Positions 16,287-24,990 are shown, numbered from the stretch's first letter. The stretch is DNA of 64,000 nucleotides from Betaproteobacteria bacterium (GCA_016716425.1 JADJWJ010000006.1:62001-126000), one strand, 5' to 3'. Numbers and translations are program-made. Notes: a model not told the origin generated them from the sequence alone.

Positions 16287-17087
16287 TCAGGGGAAGAACA
16301 GATAGAGCCGGTATCCCGCCTGGGTCGTGGCGCTGGCATCGATGAACAGCTTTACCGGCACCTCGGCATTGCCGGCGATGCCCGCGGCGTGGTTCGCCGT
16401 GCCGCTCACGTAATCGGCCGGCGCGAGCGCCCGGCGGACGACGACCTGGTCCTGCGCATCTGTCAGCGTGAGCTCGAGGTGCGGGTAGCCGATCGCGTAG
16501 GGCGCGCGATTGCGCAGCGTCGCGGTCAGGATCAGGAGGCCGCGGTGCGCGGGGTCCGCCTGCAGGTCCGACGCGTCGATCGACAGTGCGGAGACGTCCC
16601 GCAGCGGCCGGATCGTGCACCCGGCGAACGCGCACAAGCGCTCGAGGACGACCTTGGTGGTCGGCACGTGCGCGGCGAGCCCGTCGCGGAAGTGGAACAC
16701 CGCCTGCAGCACCAGCACGGCGGCGAGCAGGGGAATGGCGACGAACCCCAGCGCCGTCCACAGCCGGTGCGGTCGGCGCTTTGCCCCCGAGAAGCGATTT
16801 TCGTAGTCGACCGCGGCCACGGGCGGCGAGACGGGGACCTCGGGCGGCAGCGGCTCGAGCGCGCGCGCCGTGCGCAGCGTCACGGTCGGCGGACCCTGCG
16901 CGAGTTCGTCGACCTCCGGTTCCTCGTCCGGCGGCGGCGGCGACAGCGAAATCAACTCCTCGCGGCCGTTGAACACCGTCCGGCAGTGCCCGCAGCGCAC
17001 CTGCCCCTCGCGCAGCGCGAGCTGGGCGGCGTTGACGCGGAACACCGTCTTGCAGCCTGGGCAGCGGGTGAATTGTTCGTCGGACAT
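16287..17087 (-). CDS. MJ0042-type zinc-ribbon and DUF3426 domain membrane protein
   Basis: Protein of 266 residues. An N-terminal zinc ribbon has C9-x2-C12 and C32-x2-C35 (RCPGCKTVFRV, RCGHCRTVF). A linker of ~70 acidic and Pro-rich residues leads to a single membrane span near residues 112-130 (ALGFVAIPLLAAVLVLQ). A DUF3426 domain fills the C-terminal half, predicted outside the cytoplasm. Proteins of this build usually follow prmA in Betaproteobacteria, as here (52 bases). Function is unknown; the ribbon suggests nucleic-acid or protein contact on the inner face. Confidence 0.85.
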   Translation of the reverse strand: MSDEQFTRCPGCKTVFRVNAAQLALREGQVRCGHCRTVFNGREELISLSPPPPDEEPEVDELAQGPPTVTLRTARALEPLPPEVPVSPPVAAVDYENRFSGAKRRPHRLWTALGFVAIPLLAAVLVLQAVFHFRDGLAAHVPTTKVVLERLCAFAGCTIRPLRDVSALSIDASDLQADPAHRGLLILTATLRNRAPYAIGYPHLELTLTDAQDQVVVRRALAPADYVSGTANHAAGIAGNAEVPVKLFIDASATTQAGYRLYLFFP

Positions 17088-17139
17088 CGTCAGCGTGGGC
17101 GGCGCCGGGGGTCGGCCCCGCGCCTGAGTCCGGCGCCCG

Positions 17140-18057
17140 TCATGGCGCCTTCCGCGGCCGACCGGAGGCCGCCCCCCCGGCAGCCGCGAGCAGCACCCAG
17201 CCGTCGCGTTCGCGCCACCGCCCGAGTGTAAACCACGGCGCGTACGCGGCGATCACGTCGTCCGCCTGTCCGGCGAGGATGCCGGACAGCGCGATGCGGC
17301 CGGCCGACGCGACCCGTGGCGCGAGCGCCGGCGCCAGCAGGACGAGCGGGTTGGCGAGGATGTTGGCGACCACCACGTCGAACGCGCCCGGGCGTAGCGC
17401 CTCCGGCGGGCCGAACGTGCCGTGGACGCCGTTCGCCCGCGCGTTGCTGCCGCTGGCCGCGACCGCCTGCGGGTCGATGTCGATGCCGGTCACGCTGCGT
17501 GCGCCGAGCTTCGCGGCGGCGATGGCGAGGATGCCCGAGCCGCACCCGTAGTCGAGCACCGACTCGCCACCGGCGACGGTCGCACGCAACCACTCGAGGC
17601 ACAGGCGCGTCGTCGGATGCGAGCCGGTGCCGAACGCGAGTCCGGGATCGAGCCGGAGCGCGAGCGCCCCGGGCTCCGGCAGTTCCGACCACGTCGGCAC
17701 GATCCAGAATCCGCGGGCGACCTCGATCGGGCCGAACTGCGCCTGCGTGCGGCGCACCCAGTCCTGCTCCGCCACCGGGTACGTCTCGTGCGGCGGCACC
17801 GGGCGACCGAGCGCGATCGCCACGCGCTCCAGCGTCCGCCGCCAGTCGGCGCCGTCCGCGAACAGCGCGACGACGCGCGACCACGCCCAGCTGCCGGCGA
17901 CGGGAAGGCCCGGCTCGCCGAACAGCGGCGCCTCTTCCGCGGTGCCCGCGCGCGGGTCCGAGACGTCGACCGACAGCGCGCCGGCCTCGACCAGCGCGTC
18001 CGACCACGCGTCCGCGTCCGCGGCGGCCGCGTCGAAGCGCAGCGCAACGTAGCTCAC
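17140..18057 (-). CDS. prmA: Ribosomal protein L11 methyltransferase
   Basis: SAM-dependent methyltransferase of 305 residues that trimethylates ribosomal protein L11. The substrate-recognition N-terminal third is followed by the Rossmann methyltransferase core: LAFGTGSHPTTRLCLEWL, motif I VLDYGCGSGILAIAA, acidic loop GIDIDPQAV, and NILANPLVLLAP (NPPY-like motif). Length agrees with the family. It lies 22 bases after accC and is probably co-transcribed with accB-accC, a conserved betaproteobacterial order. Confidence 0.94.
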   Translation of the reverse strand: MSYVALRFDAAAADADAWSDALVEAGALSVDVSDPRAGTAEEAPLFGEPGLPVAGSWAWSRVVALFADGADWRRTLERVAIALGRPVPPHETYPVAEQDWVRRTQAQFGPIEVARGFWIVPTWSELPEPGALALRLDPGLAFGTGSHPTTRLCLEWLRATVAGGESVLDYGCGSGILAIAAAKLGARSVTGIDIDPQAVAASGSNARANGVHGTFGPPEALRPGAFDVVVANILANPLVLLAPALAPRVASAGRIALSGILAGQADDVIAAYAPWFTLGRWRERDGWVLLAAAGGAASGRPRKAP

Positions 18058-18079
18058 GCGCGCACCCGGTCGCCTGTGG

Positions 18080-19474
18080 CTATCCCTGCTTCCTCTTCGC
18101 CATCCGCTCTTCGAGGTAGTGGATCGTCGTGCCGCCGCGCAGGAACTTGTCGTCGACCATCAGTTCCTGGTGCAGCGGGATGTTGGTCTTGATCCCCTCG
18201 ACGATCATCTCGGACAGCGCGATGCGCATGCGCGCGATCGCCTGCTCGCGCGAGTCGCCGTACGCGATGACCTTGCCGATCATCGAGTCGTAGTTCGGCG
18301 GCACCAGGTAGTTCTGGTACGCGTGCGAGTCGACGCGGATGCCGGGCCCGCCCGGCGGGTGCCACGACGTGATGCGGCCGGGCGACGGCGCGAACGTGAT
18401 CGGGTCCTCGGCGTTGATCCGGCACTCGACCGCGTGGCCGCGGCGCGTGATGTCGCGCTGGCGGAACGCGAGCTTGCGCCCGGCCGCGACGAGGATCTGC
18501 TGCTGGACGATGTCGATGCCGGTGATCGCCTCGGTGACCGGGTGCTCGACCTGCACGCGCGTGTTCATCTCGATGAAGAAGAATTCGTCGTTCTCGTACA
18601 GGAACTCGAACGTGCCGGCCCCGCGGTAGCCGATGCGGCGGCACGCGTCGGCGCAGCGCTCGGAGATGCGCACCAACGCGCGCTGGTTGACGCCCGGCGC
18701 CGGCGCCTCCTCGATGATCTTCTGGTGGCGCCGCTGCATCGAGCAGTCGCGCTCGAACAGGTAGACGGCGTTCTTGTGCTCGTCGGCCAGCACCTGGATC
18801 TCGATGTGCCGCGGATTGACGAGGAACTTCTCCATGTACACCATCGGATTGCCGAACGCCGCCTGCGCCTCCGAGCGCGTGAGCGTCACCGCCGGCAGCA
18901 GCGCGGCCTCGGTGTGGACGACGCGCATGCCGCGGCCGCCGCCGCCGCCCGCGGCCTTGATGATCACGGGGTAGCCCACACCGCGCGCGATGCGCACGAC
19001 CTCCTTCGGGTCGTCGGGCAGCGAGCCCTCGGAACCGGGCACGCAGGGGACGCCGGCCTTGAGCATCGCGGCCTTCGCGCTGACCTTGTCGCCCATCAGC
19101 CGGATCGTCTCCGGGCGCGGCCCGATGAACACGAAGCCCGACTTCTCGACCTTGTCGGCGAAGTCGGCGTTTTCGGACAGGAAGCCGTAGCCCGGGTGGA
19201 TCGCCTGGGCGTCGGTCACCTCGGCGGCGGCGATGATCGCCGGCACGTGCAGGTAGCTCTGCGCCGACGCGGGCGGGCCTATGCACACCGACTCGTCGGC
19301 GAGCCGCACGTACTTGGCGTCGCGGTCGGCTTCCGAATGCACGACGACGGTCTTGATGCCCATTTCGCGGCATGCGCGCTGGATGCGCAGCGCGATCTCG
19401 CCGCGGTTGGCGATCAGCACCTTGTCGAACAGCTTGTCGGCGGCCTTGGCGACCGCGGCTTTGGTGAGGGCCAC
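18080..19474 (-). CDS. accC: Acetyl-CoA carboxylase, biotin carboxylase subunit
   Basis: ATP-grasp enzyme (464 residues from this start) that carboxylates biotin on AccB using bicarbonate and ATP, the first step of malonyl-CoA synthesis. Motifs: KVLIANRGEIALRI at the N-terminus, glycine-rich ATP loop AAGGGGGRGMRVV, and FFIEMNTRVQVEHPVTE in the active site. About 16 residues precede the usual N-terminus (MALTKAAVAKAADKLFD), so the true start could be further in, although no better ATG is seen. It begins 19 bases after the accB stop. Confidence 0.95.
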   Translation of the reverse strand: MALTKAAVAKAADKLFDKVLIANRGEIALRIQRACREMGIKTVVVHSEADRDAKYVRLADESVCIGPPASAQSYLHVPAIIAAAEVTDAQAIHPGYGFLSENADFADKVEKSGFVFIGPRPETIRLMGDKVSAKAAMLKAGVPCVPGSEGSLPDDPKEVVRIARGVGYPVIIKAAGGGGGRGMRVVHTEAALLPAVTLTRSEAQAAFGNPMVYMEKFLVNPRHIEIQVLADEHKNAVYLFERDCSMQRRHQKIIEEAPAPGVNQRALVRISERCADACRRIGYRGAGTFEFLYENDEFFFIEMNTRVQVEHPVTEAITGIDIVQQQILVAAGRKLAFRQRDITRRGHAVECRINAEDPITFAPSPGRITSWHPPGGPGIRVDSHAYQNYLVPPNYDSMIGKVIAYGDSREQAIARMRIALSEMIVEGIKTNIPLHQELMVDDKFLRGGTTIHYLEERMAKRKQG

Positions 19475-19493
19475 GTGGCGGGACCGCGCGCGC

Positions 19494-19952
19494 TCAGCCG
19501 ATCACGAACAGCGGCTGGCCGAACTCGACCGGCTGCCCGTTCTCGGTGAGGACGGCCTTGATCACGCCGGTCTGGTCGGCCTCGATCTCGTTCATGAGCT
19601 TCATCGCCTCGACGATGCACAGCGTCTGCCCTTCCTGCACGCTGTCGCCGACCTCGACGAACGGCTTCGCCCCCGGCGTGGCGGACCGGTAGAACGTTCC
19701 CACCATCGGGCTCTTCACGACGTGGCCAGCGGTGGCCGGGGCGGCCACCTCGGGTGCGGGCGCGGCTGCCGCCGCGGCAGCCGCGGGCACCCCGGCGGCA
19801 CTCCCCCCGGGCAGCGCGGCCACCGGCGCGGCGGCGGCGGGCGCCGCCGTGCGCGTGATCCGGACGCGTTCCTCGCCCTCCTGAATTTCGAGCTCCGCGA
19901 TGCCCGACGACTCGACCAGCTCGATCAGCGTCTTGAGCTTGCGCAGGTCCAT
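19494..19952 (-). CDS. accB: Biotin carboxyl carrier protein of acetyl-CoA carboxylase
   Basis: Carrier of 152 residues. The conserved N-terminus MDLRKLKTLIELVESSGI is followed by a long Ala/Pro linker (~residues 36-76) and the biotinyl domain. The biotin lysine is Lys118 in VEAMKLMNEIEA; the usual EAMKM reads EAMKLM here, as in many Proteobacteria. ATG 19952 is preferred to the GTG nine bases earlier because GAAGGGG lies eight bases ahead of it. It forms an operon with accC. aroQ, which often precedes accB in this group, is missing. Confidence 0.93.
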   Translation of the reverse strand: MDLRKLKTLIELVESSGIAELEIQEGEERVRITRTAAPAAAAPVAALPGGSAAGVPAAAAAAAAPAPEVAAPATAGHVVKSPMVGTFYRSATPGAKPFVEVGDSVQEGQTLCIVEAMKLMNEIEADQTGVIKAVLTENGQPVEFGQPLFVIG

Positions 19953-20359
19953 GACGATCACCCCTTCAACCGGTGCGTCACCGACGGGACGTTAGCCGTC
20001 GAATGCCGAACCGGAAACCGCTCTGTTCGTGCCCGCCGGCGCGGCTGCGGCACCGCGGCCGCCGTGGATCGTGGCAACGCATGCGACACCGCTGGCGCAT
20101 CGGCGAGGTGGGCTTGTCGTGCCGGGACCATGCGATCGATCCCGGTCCGCGCCCGGTCGCCTTGCTTTAGTGTGGCCGGAGTTTGCCGTGCGTTAAGGCC
20201 AATTGTCCAGCGATAACGAAAATTTGCCGGTGGCGGTACCGGCGCGGTACGCAGAGCCGCGCCATCGCGGCGGTGGCCGCGGACGCCTCCGCTCCGCCTT
20301 TGGATGGGGATCGGGCCCCGGCTCGCGGTCGTGACGGTTGCGGCGAAGATAAGCGACGT
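19953..20359. other. Non-coding gap between tlpA and accB
   Basis: About 400 bases with no supportable gene. It must contain the accB leader and probably its promoter on the - strand. In many relatives aroQ occupies this position, and I see no remnant of it. Confidence 0.4.
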
Positions 20360-20890
20360 TCAGAGCAATTGCTTGACGATGCTGTCCAGTTTGTCTGGTT
20401 TGAGGATTCCCAGCTGGGTGTGGGCGACCGCGCCCTTGCGGTCGAGCACCACGGTGAACGGAAGCGCCATCAGCGAATTGCCGAGCGATTTGGACAACTC
20501 CATCGCGCCGAAGCCGCCGACGAGCGTCGGATAATTCAGTCCGATCTCGTCTGCGAATTGACTCACTTTGTCGGCCTGATCGACGGCGATACCGACAAAT
20601 TGCAGACCTTTCGGCCCGTGCTCGGTCTGCGCCTTCATGAACTCGGGCATTTCTTCGCGGCAGGGGGCGCACCAGGTGGCCCAGAAGTTGACGACCACGA
20701 CCTTGCCGCGCCACTGGTCGAGCCGCTGCTCCTTGCCCTGCGGATCCGGGAGGGCGAGCCCTGCAAGCGCCGCGGCGGCGGCGGGGTCGGATGGCGCGGT
20801 CACGCCCTGCCGACCGAAGTAGAGCCCGGCCGCCAGCGCGGCCGCGGCGATGCCGGCAAAGAGGATCCAGCGGATCCGCAGTGGATTCAT
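20360..20890 (-). CDS. TlpA/ResA-like periplasmic thioredoxin
   Basis: Membrane-anchored thioredoxin-fold protein of 176 residues. An N-terminal signal anchor covers residues ~7-25 (RWILFAGIAAAALAAGLYF). The redox site is WCAPC with Cys74 and Cys77 in VNFWATWCAPCREEMPEF, and cis-proline MALPFTVVLD follows. Such proteins reduce cytochrome c apoproteins or other periplasmic thiols. It follows the dsbD alpha-domain gene by 63 bases, so the two products may exchange electrons. Upstream cutA completes a conserved gene order. Confidence 0.88.
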   Translation of the reverse strand: MNPLRIRWILFAGIAAAALAAGLYFGRQGVTAPSDPAAAAALAGLALPDPQGKEQRLDQWRGKVVVVNFWATWCAPCREEMPEFMKAQTEHGPKGLQFVGIAVDQADKVSQFADEIGLNYPTLVGGFGAMELSKSLGNSLMALPFTVVLDRKGAVAHTQLGILKPDKLDSIVKQLL

Positions 20891-20953
20891 TGACCGGCCC
20901 TTTGGGAAGAGTGACTGCTTACTTCTTGAATCGGACCCACCGGACTGCCCGCG

Positions 20954-21490
20954 TCACTTGAACCAGCTCTTCTTGCGCGGGTGGGCCTCGACGACCGGGC
21001 CCGGGCCCTTGCCTGCGGCGGGCAGGACGACGGTGACCTTCTGCCGGTTGACCGGATAGCAGACGCCGATGTCGGCGCAGCCCTGGGAGTCGGCGACCAG
21101 CACCAGCGACTGGCCGGGCGTGCCCTTGGCGAGCGGGAGCTTCGCCACGACCTCGCCGCGAAAGGTCTCGACCTGTCCGAAGAACGCGTCGTCCTTGACC
21201 TTGCCCGGCGGCAGCGGCGGTGTCGCCACGCCGGCGGCCTCGGGTTCCACGGCGAACTTGAGCTTGTCGCGATAAAGGTAGTAGCCGTCGGCCACCGTGA
21301 AGCGGGCTTCGAGCGTACGGTCGTCGAGCGCCCGTGCGGAGAACCGGAACGCCTGCTCGGCCGGCAGGAGCTCGGGTTCGGCCGCCATGGCGGCGGCCGC
21401 GGCGAGCGCAAGCGCGACCGCCACACCCGCCCGGCCGTCACGCCGGGCCGGTCTCGGCGCCGATCCACTCGAGGTAGCGAGGAAGGCCAT
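20954..21490 (-). CDS. Stand-alone DsbD alpha (N-terminal) domain protein
   Basis: Periplasmic protein of 178 residues that matches only the N-terminal domain of the thiol:disulfide interchange protein DsbD. The redox cysteines are Cys138 and Cys144 in DSQGCADIGVCYPV. ATG 21490 gives an arginine-rich n-region, a hydrophobic stretch (VAVALALAAAA) and cleavage near AMA-AEPE. This start overlaps the end of cutA by 53 bases; a GTG start further in is an alternative. The eight-helix membrane domain and the C-terminal thioredoxin domain of DsbD are absent; the gene ends in KKSWFK and tlpA follows. Confidence 0.82.
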   Translation of the reverse strand: MAFLATSSGSAPRPARRDGRAGVAVALALAAAAAMAAEPELLPAEQAFRFSARALDDRTLEARFTVADGYYLYRDKLKFAVEPEAAGVATPPLPPGKVKDDAFFGQVETFRGEVVAKLPLAKGTPGQSLVLVADSQGCADIGVCYPVNRQKVTVVLPAAGKGPGPVVEAHPRKKSWFK

Positions 21491-21764
21491 GCGTGAGGGG
21501 GACCGCGAACACTTCCGGAAGTTCATAGGGGTGGGCGGCGACGATCGCGGCCTCGACCCGCGGATACAACAGCGCCCGGGTCTTGATCGCAAGCGGGATC
21601 TCGCGCGCAGTTTCGATTTCACCCTGCCAGTGATAAATTGACTCGACGGGCGCCCCGATGCTCACGCACGCGGCGAGCCGTCCGGTCACCAGCGCGCGGG
21701 AGAGCGCCTGCGCGGCGGCGAGATCGGGCAGGCTCGTCAGCACCAGGATCGCGGCGTCCGCCAA
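21438..21764 (-). CDS. cutA: Divalent-cation tolerance protein CutA
   Basis: Small trimeric cytoplasmic protein of 108 residues. Family motifs LVLTSLPDLAAAQALSRALV, ACVSIGAPVESIYHWQGEIE and KTRALLYPRVEAAIVAAHPYELPEV are all present. Its biochemical role is still uncertain. The best start is TTG at 21764, since no ATG fits the family N-terminus. That start is only nine bases from the start of the divergent fxsA, so regulatory sequences of each gene must lie inside the other. The 3' end overlaps the probable start of the DsbD alpha-domain gene. Confidence 0.88.
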   Translation of the reverse strand: MADAAILVLTSLPDLAAAQALSRALVTGRLAACVSIGAPVESIYHWQGEIETAREIPLAIKTRALLYPRVEAAIVAAHPYELPEVFAVPLTHGLPRYLEWIGAETGPA

Positions 21765-21773
21765 GGAGCGTCC

Positions 21774-22184
21774 ATGCGTTTCGTCGTACTCGCCATTCTA
21801 CTGGCATTCCCCGCGGCCGATCTGTACGTCACGGCCCGCATCGCCCGCTGGAGCGGCATCCCGCTCTGGCTGTGGCTCGGCTGCGCGTTCGTCGCGGGCC
21901 TCCTGCTGCTGCGCAACGAGCGGATGGCGTTCCGGACGCGGACGGTCGCGGCGCTGCACGGCGAGCAGTCGCTGCTGCGCGGACTGCTGGACAGCGGCCG
22001 CAAGGTGCTGGCGGGATTCCTGCTGATCCTGCCCGGGCTGGTGTCGGACCTCGCTGCGTTGACGCTGCTCGCCCTGCCGCTGAACGTGGGACGCCCGATC
22101 GGGCCGCAGGCCGCATCCGCCGGGCGCTGGCGTCCGCAGGGCGGCGGCGCGGAAACGATCGACGGCGACTTCCGCCGTGAGTAA
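21774..22184 (+). CDS. fxsA: FxsA family membrane protein
   Basis: Small inner-membrane protein of 136 residues with hydrophobic segments near 1-17 (MRFVVLAILLAFPAADLYV), 30-47 (LWLWLGCAFVAGLLLL) and 78-100 (VLAGFLLILPGLVSDLAALTLLAL). The LPGLVSD motif is typical. The E. coli member relieves phage T7 exclusion by F-plasmid PifA, and the general role is unclear. AAGGAG lies five bases before the ATG. The stop codon TAA lies inside the first copy of an intergenic repeat. Confidence 0.9.
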   Translation: MRFVVLAILLAFPAADLYVTARIARWSGIPLWLWLGCAFVAGLLLLRNERMAFRTRTVAALHGEQSLLRGLLDSGRKVLAGFLLILPGLVSDLAALTLLALPLNVGRPIGPQAASAGRWRPQGGGAETIDGDFRRE

Positions 22185-22311
22185 AGGGGCCAGTAAAGGG
22201 GCCAGGCTCACTTTCCCGCGAAGGGCGACGGAACTGACACCGCTGCGATAGGGAAAGTGAGCCTGGCCCCTTTACTCCCATCCGCGGGAAAGTGAGCCTG
22301 GCCTCTTTACT
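22180..22311. repeat. Inverted/direct repeat cluster joining fxsA and lgt ends
   Basis: A 26-base unit beginning AGTAAAGGGGCCAGGCTCAC occurs forward at 22192-22217 and inverted at 22251-22276. It occurs inverted again at 22286-22311 with one change. A 12-base partial forward copy is at 22180-22191. The forward copy and the first inverted copy can form a 26-base-pair stem with a 33-base loop. The fxsA stop lies in the partial copy and the lgt stop begins in the last base of the third copy. A bidirectional terminator role is plausible. Confidence 0.85.
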
Positions 22312-23126
22312 CACTTCCCCCGATCGATCACCGTCGGCTCCGCCTTCGCGGCGCGCCGGTACGCCCAGACGAGCATCCCGATCCCCAGCGCGACCATCGG
22401 CAGCGACAGCCACTGCCCCATCGTGAGGCCGCCGGCAAGCAGACCCAGGAAGCTGTCGGGCTCGCGCGCGAACTCCGCGACGAAGCGGAAGAAGCCGTAG
22501 CCGATCAGGAACATCGCCGACACGGCGCCCAGGGGCCGCGCCCTTCCCGCGTACCACCAGAGCAGCACGAACAGCAGCAGCCCCTCGAGCCCGAACTGGT
22601 AGAGCTGCGACGGATGCCGCGGCAGGTTGTCCACCTGCGGGAACACCATCGCCCACGGCACGTCGGTCGCGCGGCCGACCAATTCGCCGTTGATGAAGTT
22701 GCCGAGACGCCCCGCAGCGAGCCCCAGCGGCACCAGCGGTCCGACGAAGTCGGTCACCTCGAGGAAGCGCTTGTCGCGCTGGCGCGCGAACAGCCACAGC
22801 GCGACGAGTACGCCCAGGAACCCGCCGTGGAAGCTCATGCCGCCCGACCACACCTCGAGGATCTCCAGCGGATGCGCGAGGTAGTGCAGCGGCTTGTAGA
22901 ACAGCACGTAGCCCAGCCGTCCGCCGAGGATCACGCCGAACACGCCGTAGAACAGCATGTCGTCGACGTCGCGCGGGTGCCAGCCGGTCAGCAGGTTGCG
23001 TCGCGCGCGAACCTTGCCGAGCACGACGAACAGCACGAACGCCAGCAGGTACATGAGTCCGTACCAGCGCACGGCCACCGGGCCTAACTGGAACGCGACG
23101 GGATCGAACTGCGGGTGGACGAGCAT
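22311..23126 (-). CDS. lgt: Phosphatidylglycerol-prolipoprotein diacylglyceryl transferase
   Basis: Inner-membrane enzyme of 271 residues that transfers diacylglycerol from phosphatidylglycerol to the lipobox cysteine of prolipoproteins, the first step of lipoprotein maturation. About seven hydrophobic spans are visible. The Lgt signature AAGRLGNFINGELVGR and the HGGFLGVLVAL segment are present. Several lipoproteins in this window (26253, 34347, 34981) would be substrates. It diverges from ilvD, with about 100 bases between the starts. Confidence 0.95.
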   Translation of the reverse strand: MLVHPQFDPVAFQLGPVAVRWYGLMYLLAFVLFVVLGKVRARRNLLTGWHPRDVDDMLFYGVFGVILGGRLGYVLFYKPLHYLAHPLEILEVWSGGMSFHGGFLGVLVALWLFARQRDKRFLEVTDFVGPLVPLGLAAGRLGNFINGELVGRATDVPWAMVFPQVDNLPRHPSQLYQFGLEGLLLFVLLWWYAGRARPLGAVSAMFLIGYGFFRFVAEFAREPDSFLGLLAGGLTMGQWLSLPMVALGIGMLVWAYRRAAKAEPTVIDRGK

Positions 23127-23169
23127 GCGGAGGCGGCCGGCAGCGGGAAGCGCGGGTGACGCGTTGCGC

Positions 23170-23175
23170 TAGAAT
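23170..23175 (+). promoter_or_regulatory. Candidate -10 (GCTAGAAT) of ilvD
   Basis: TAGAAT preceded by TTGCGC lies 50 bases upstream of the ilvD start. It is identical to the boxes before lptD, ahcY and metK. The -35 is not obvious. Confidence 0.4.
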
Positions 23176-23224
23176 GATCCGATTATACAAACGGCCGCCG
23201 CGCGCCGTCCGCGAGGACTCTTCC

Positions 23225-24901
23225 ATGTCGTTCAATCGCCGCTCCCGCATCATCACCCAGGGCATCGCCCGCTCCCCCAACCGCGCGATGCTGCGCGCCG
23301 TAGGCTTCGGCGACGGCGACTTCGACAAGCCGATCATCGGCGTCGCCAACGGCCACAGCACGATGAACCCGTGCAACGCCGGCATCCAGCCGCTGGTCGA
23401 CCGCGCGCTGGCCGCGTTGCAGGAGGCCGGTGCGATGCCACAGGTGTTCGGCGTGCCGACCGTCACCGACGGCATCGGCATGGGCACCGAGGGCATGAAG
23501 TACTCGCTGGTTTCGCGCGAGGTCATCGCCGACGCGATCGAGACGGCGGTCAACGGCCAGTGCATGGACGGCGTGCTGGTCGTGGGCGGCTGCGACAAGA
23601 ACATGCCGGCGGCGGTCATGGCGATGGCGCGGATGAACGTGCCGGGCATCTTCGTCTACGCTGGCACGATCAAGCCCGGCCACTGGAAGGGCCAGGCGCT
23701 GACGATCGTGTCGCCGTTCGAGGCGGTCGGCGCGTTCGCCGCCGGCACGATGTCGCGGGAGGACTACGACGGCATCGAGCGCAACGCGTGCCCGACCGTC
23801 GGCGCCTGCGGCGGCATGTACACGGCCAACACGATGTCGTCGTCGTTCGAGGCGCTGGGAGTGAGCCTGCTCGGGTCGTCGCAGATGGCCTCGCCGGACG
23901 CCGAGAAGGCCGATTCGGCGGCGGAGTCCGCGCGCGTGCTGGTCGAGGCGGTCAAGCGGGACATCAAGCCGCGCGACATCATCACGCGGCGCTCGATCGA
24001 GAACGCGATCGCGCTGGTGATGGCGACCGGCGGCTCGACCAACGCCGTGCTGCACTACCTCGCCATCGCGGCGGCGGCCGAGGTGCCGTGGACCATCGAC
24101 GACTTCGAACGCATCCGGCTGCGCGTGCCGGTGCTGTGCGACTTGAAGCCCTCCGGCAAGTACGTCGCCGTCGACTTCCACCGGGCGGGCGGCGTGCCGC
24201 AGGTGCTGAAGATGCTGCTCGGGGCCGGGCTCGTGCACGGCGACTGCGTGACGATCACCGGGCGCACGCTGGCCGAGGAACTCGCACACGTGCCCGACAC
24301 GCCGCGTGCCGACCAGGACGTGATCCGTCCCTTCGATCAGCCGCTGTACGCGCAGGGCCACCTCGCGATCCTCAAGGGCAACCTGGCACCCGAGGGCTGC
24401 GTGGCCAAGATCACCGGCCTCAAGAACCCGTCGATCACCGGGCCGGCGCGCGTGTTCGACTCGGAGCCGCAGGTGATGGACGCGATCATGGCCAAGCGGA
24501 TCAAGCCGGGCGACGTCGTCGTGATCCGCTACGAGGGCCCGAAGGGCGGGCCGGGCATGCAGGAGATGCTGGCGCCTACGTCGGCGCTGATCGGCCAGGG
24601 GCTGGGCGAGTCGGTGGGCCTGCTCACCGACGGGCGCTTCTCCGGCGGCACCTGGGGCATGGTCGTCGGTCACGTCGCGCCCGAGGCGTACGTCGGCGGC
24701 ACGATCGCGCTGGTGCACGAAGGCGACTCGATCACGATCGACGCGCACCGGCAGCTCATCCAGTTGAACGTCGACGACGCCGAACTCGCGCGCCGCCGCG
24801 CCGCGTGGCGGCCGCCGCCGCCCCGCTACACGCGCGGGCTGCTCGCCAAGTACATGAAGCTCGTGTCGACGGCGAGCAAGGGCGCCGTCACCGACGGCTG
24901 A
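23225..24901 (+). CDS. ilvD: Dihydroxy-acid dehydratase
   Basis: Iron-sulfur dehydratase of 558 residues acting in isoleucine/valine synthesis and yielding 2-oxo-acids. The cluster cysteines appear in order: NPCNAGIQPL, VGGCDKNMPAAV and CPTVGACGGMYTANTM, followed by TDGRFSGGTWGM near the C-terminus. The length and the MSFNRRSR start, preceded by GAGGA, match the shorter Fe-S-containing branch of the family. The frame is open 23 codons upstream, but that stretch contains the promoter. Confidence 0.96.
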   Translation: MSFNRRSRIITQGIARSPNRAMLRAVGFGDGDFDKPIIGVANGHSTMNPCNAGIQPLVDRALAALQEAGAMPQVFGVPTVTDGIGMGTEGMKYSLVSREVIADAIETAVNGQCMDGVLVVGGCDKNMPAAVMAMARMNVPGIFVYAGTIKPGHWKGQALTIVSPFEAVGAFAAGTMSREDYDGIERNACPTVGACGGMYTANTMSSSFEALGVSLLGSSQMASPDAEKADSAAESARVLVEAVKRDIKPRDIITRRSIENAIALVMATGGSTNAVLHYLAIAAAAEVPWTIDDFERIRLRVPVLCDLKPSGKYVAVDFHRAGGVPQVLKMLLGAGLVHGDCVTITGRTLAEELAHVPDTPRADQDVIRPFDQPLYAQGHLAILKGNLAPEGCVAKITGLKNPSITGPARVFDSEPQVMDAIMAKRIKPGDVVVIRYEGPKGGPGMQEMLAPTSALIGQGLGESVGLLTDGRFSGGTWGMVVGHVAPEAYVGGTIALVHEGDSITIDAHRQLIQLNVDDAELARRRAAWRPPPPRYTRGLLAKYMKLVSTASKGAVTDG

Positions 24902-24990
24902 GTCTTGCCGCCATTGCCGCTTCCGCACGGGCGCCGCGTGCGCGCCGTCCGCGCGGATCGTCCTCGCTCCTTCCGCCCGGGCCCGCCGCC

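Noticed and set aside
15958..16761. Additional gene upstream of glnA on the - strand
   Set aside because: The frame overlaps the zinc-ribbon/DUF3426 gene out of frame, and the rest is the glnA regulatory region.
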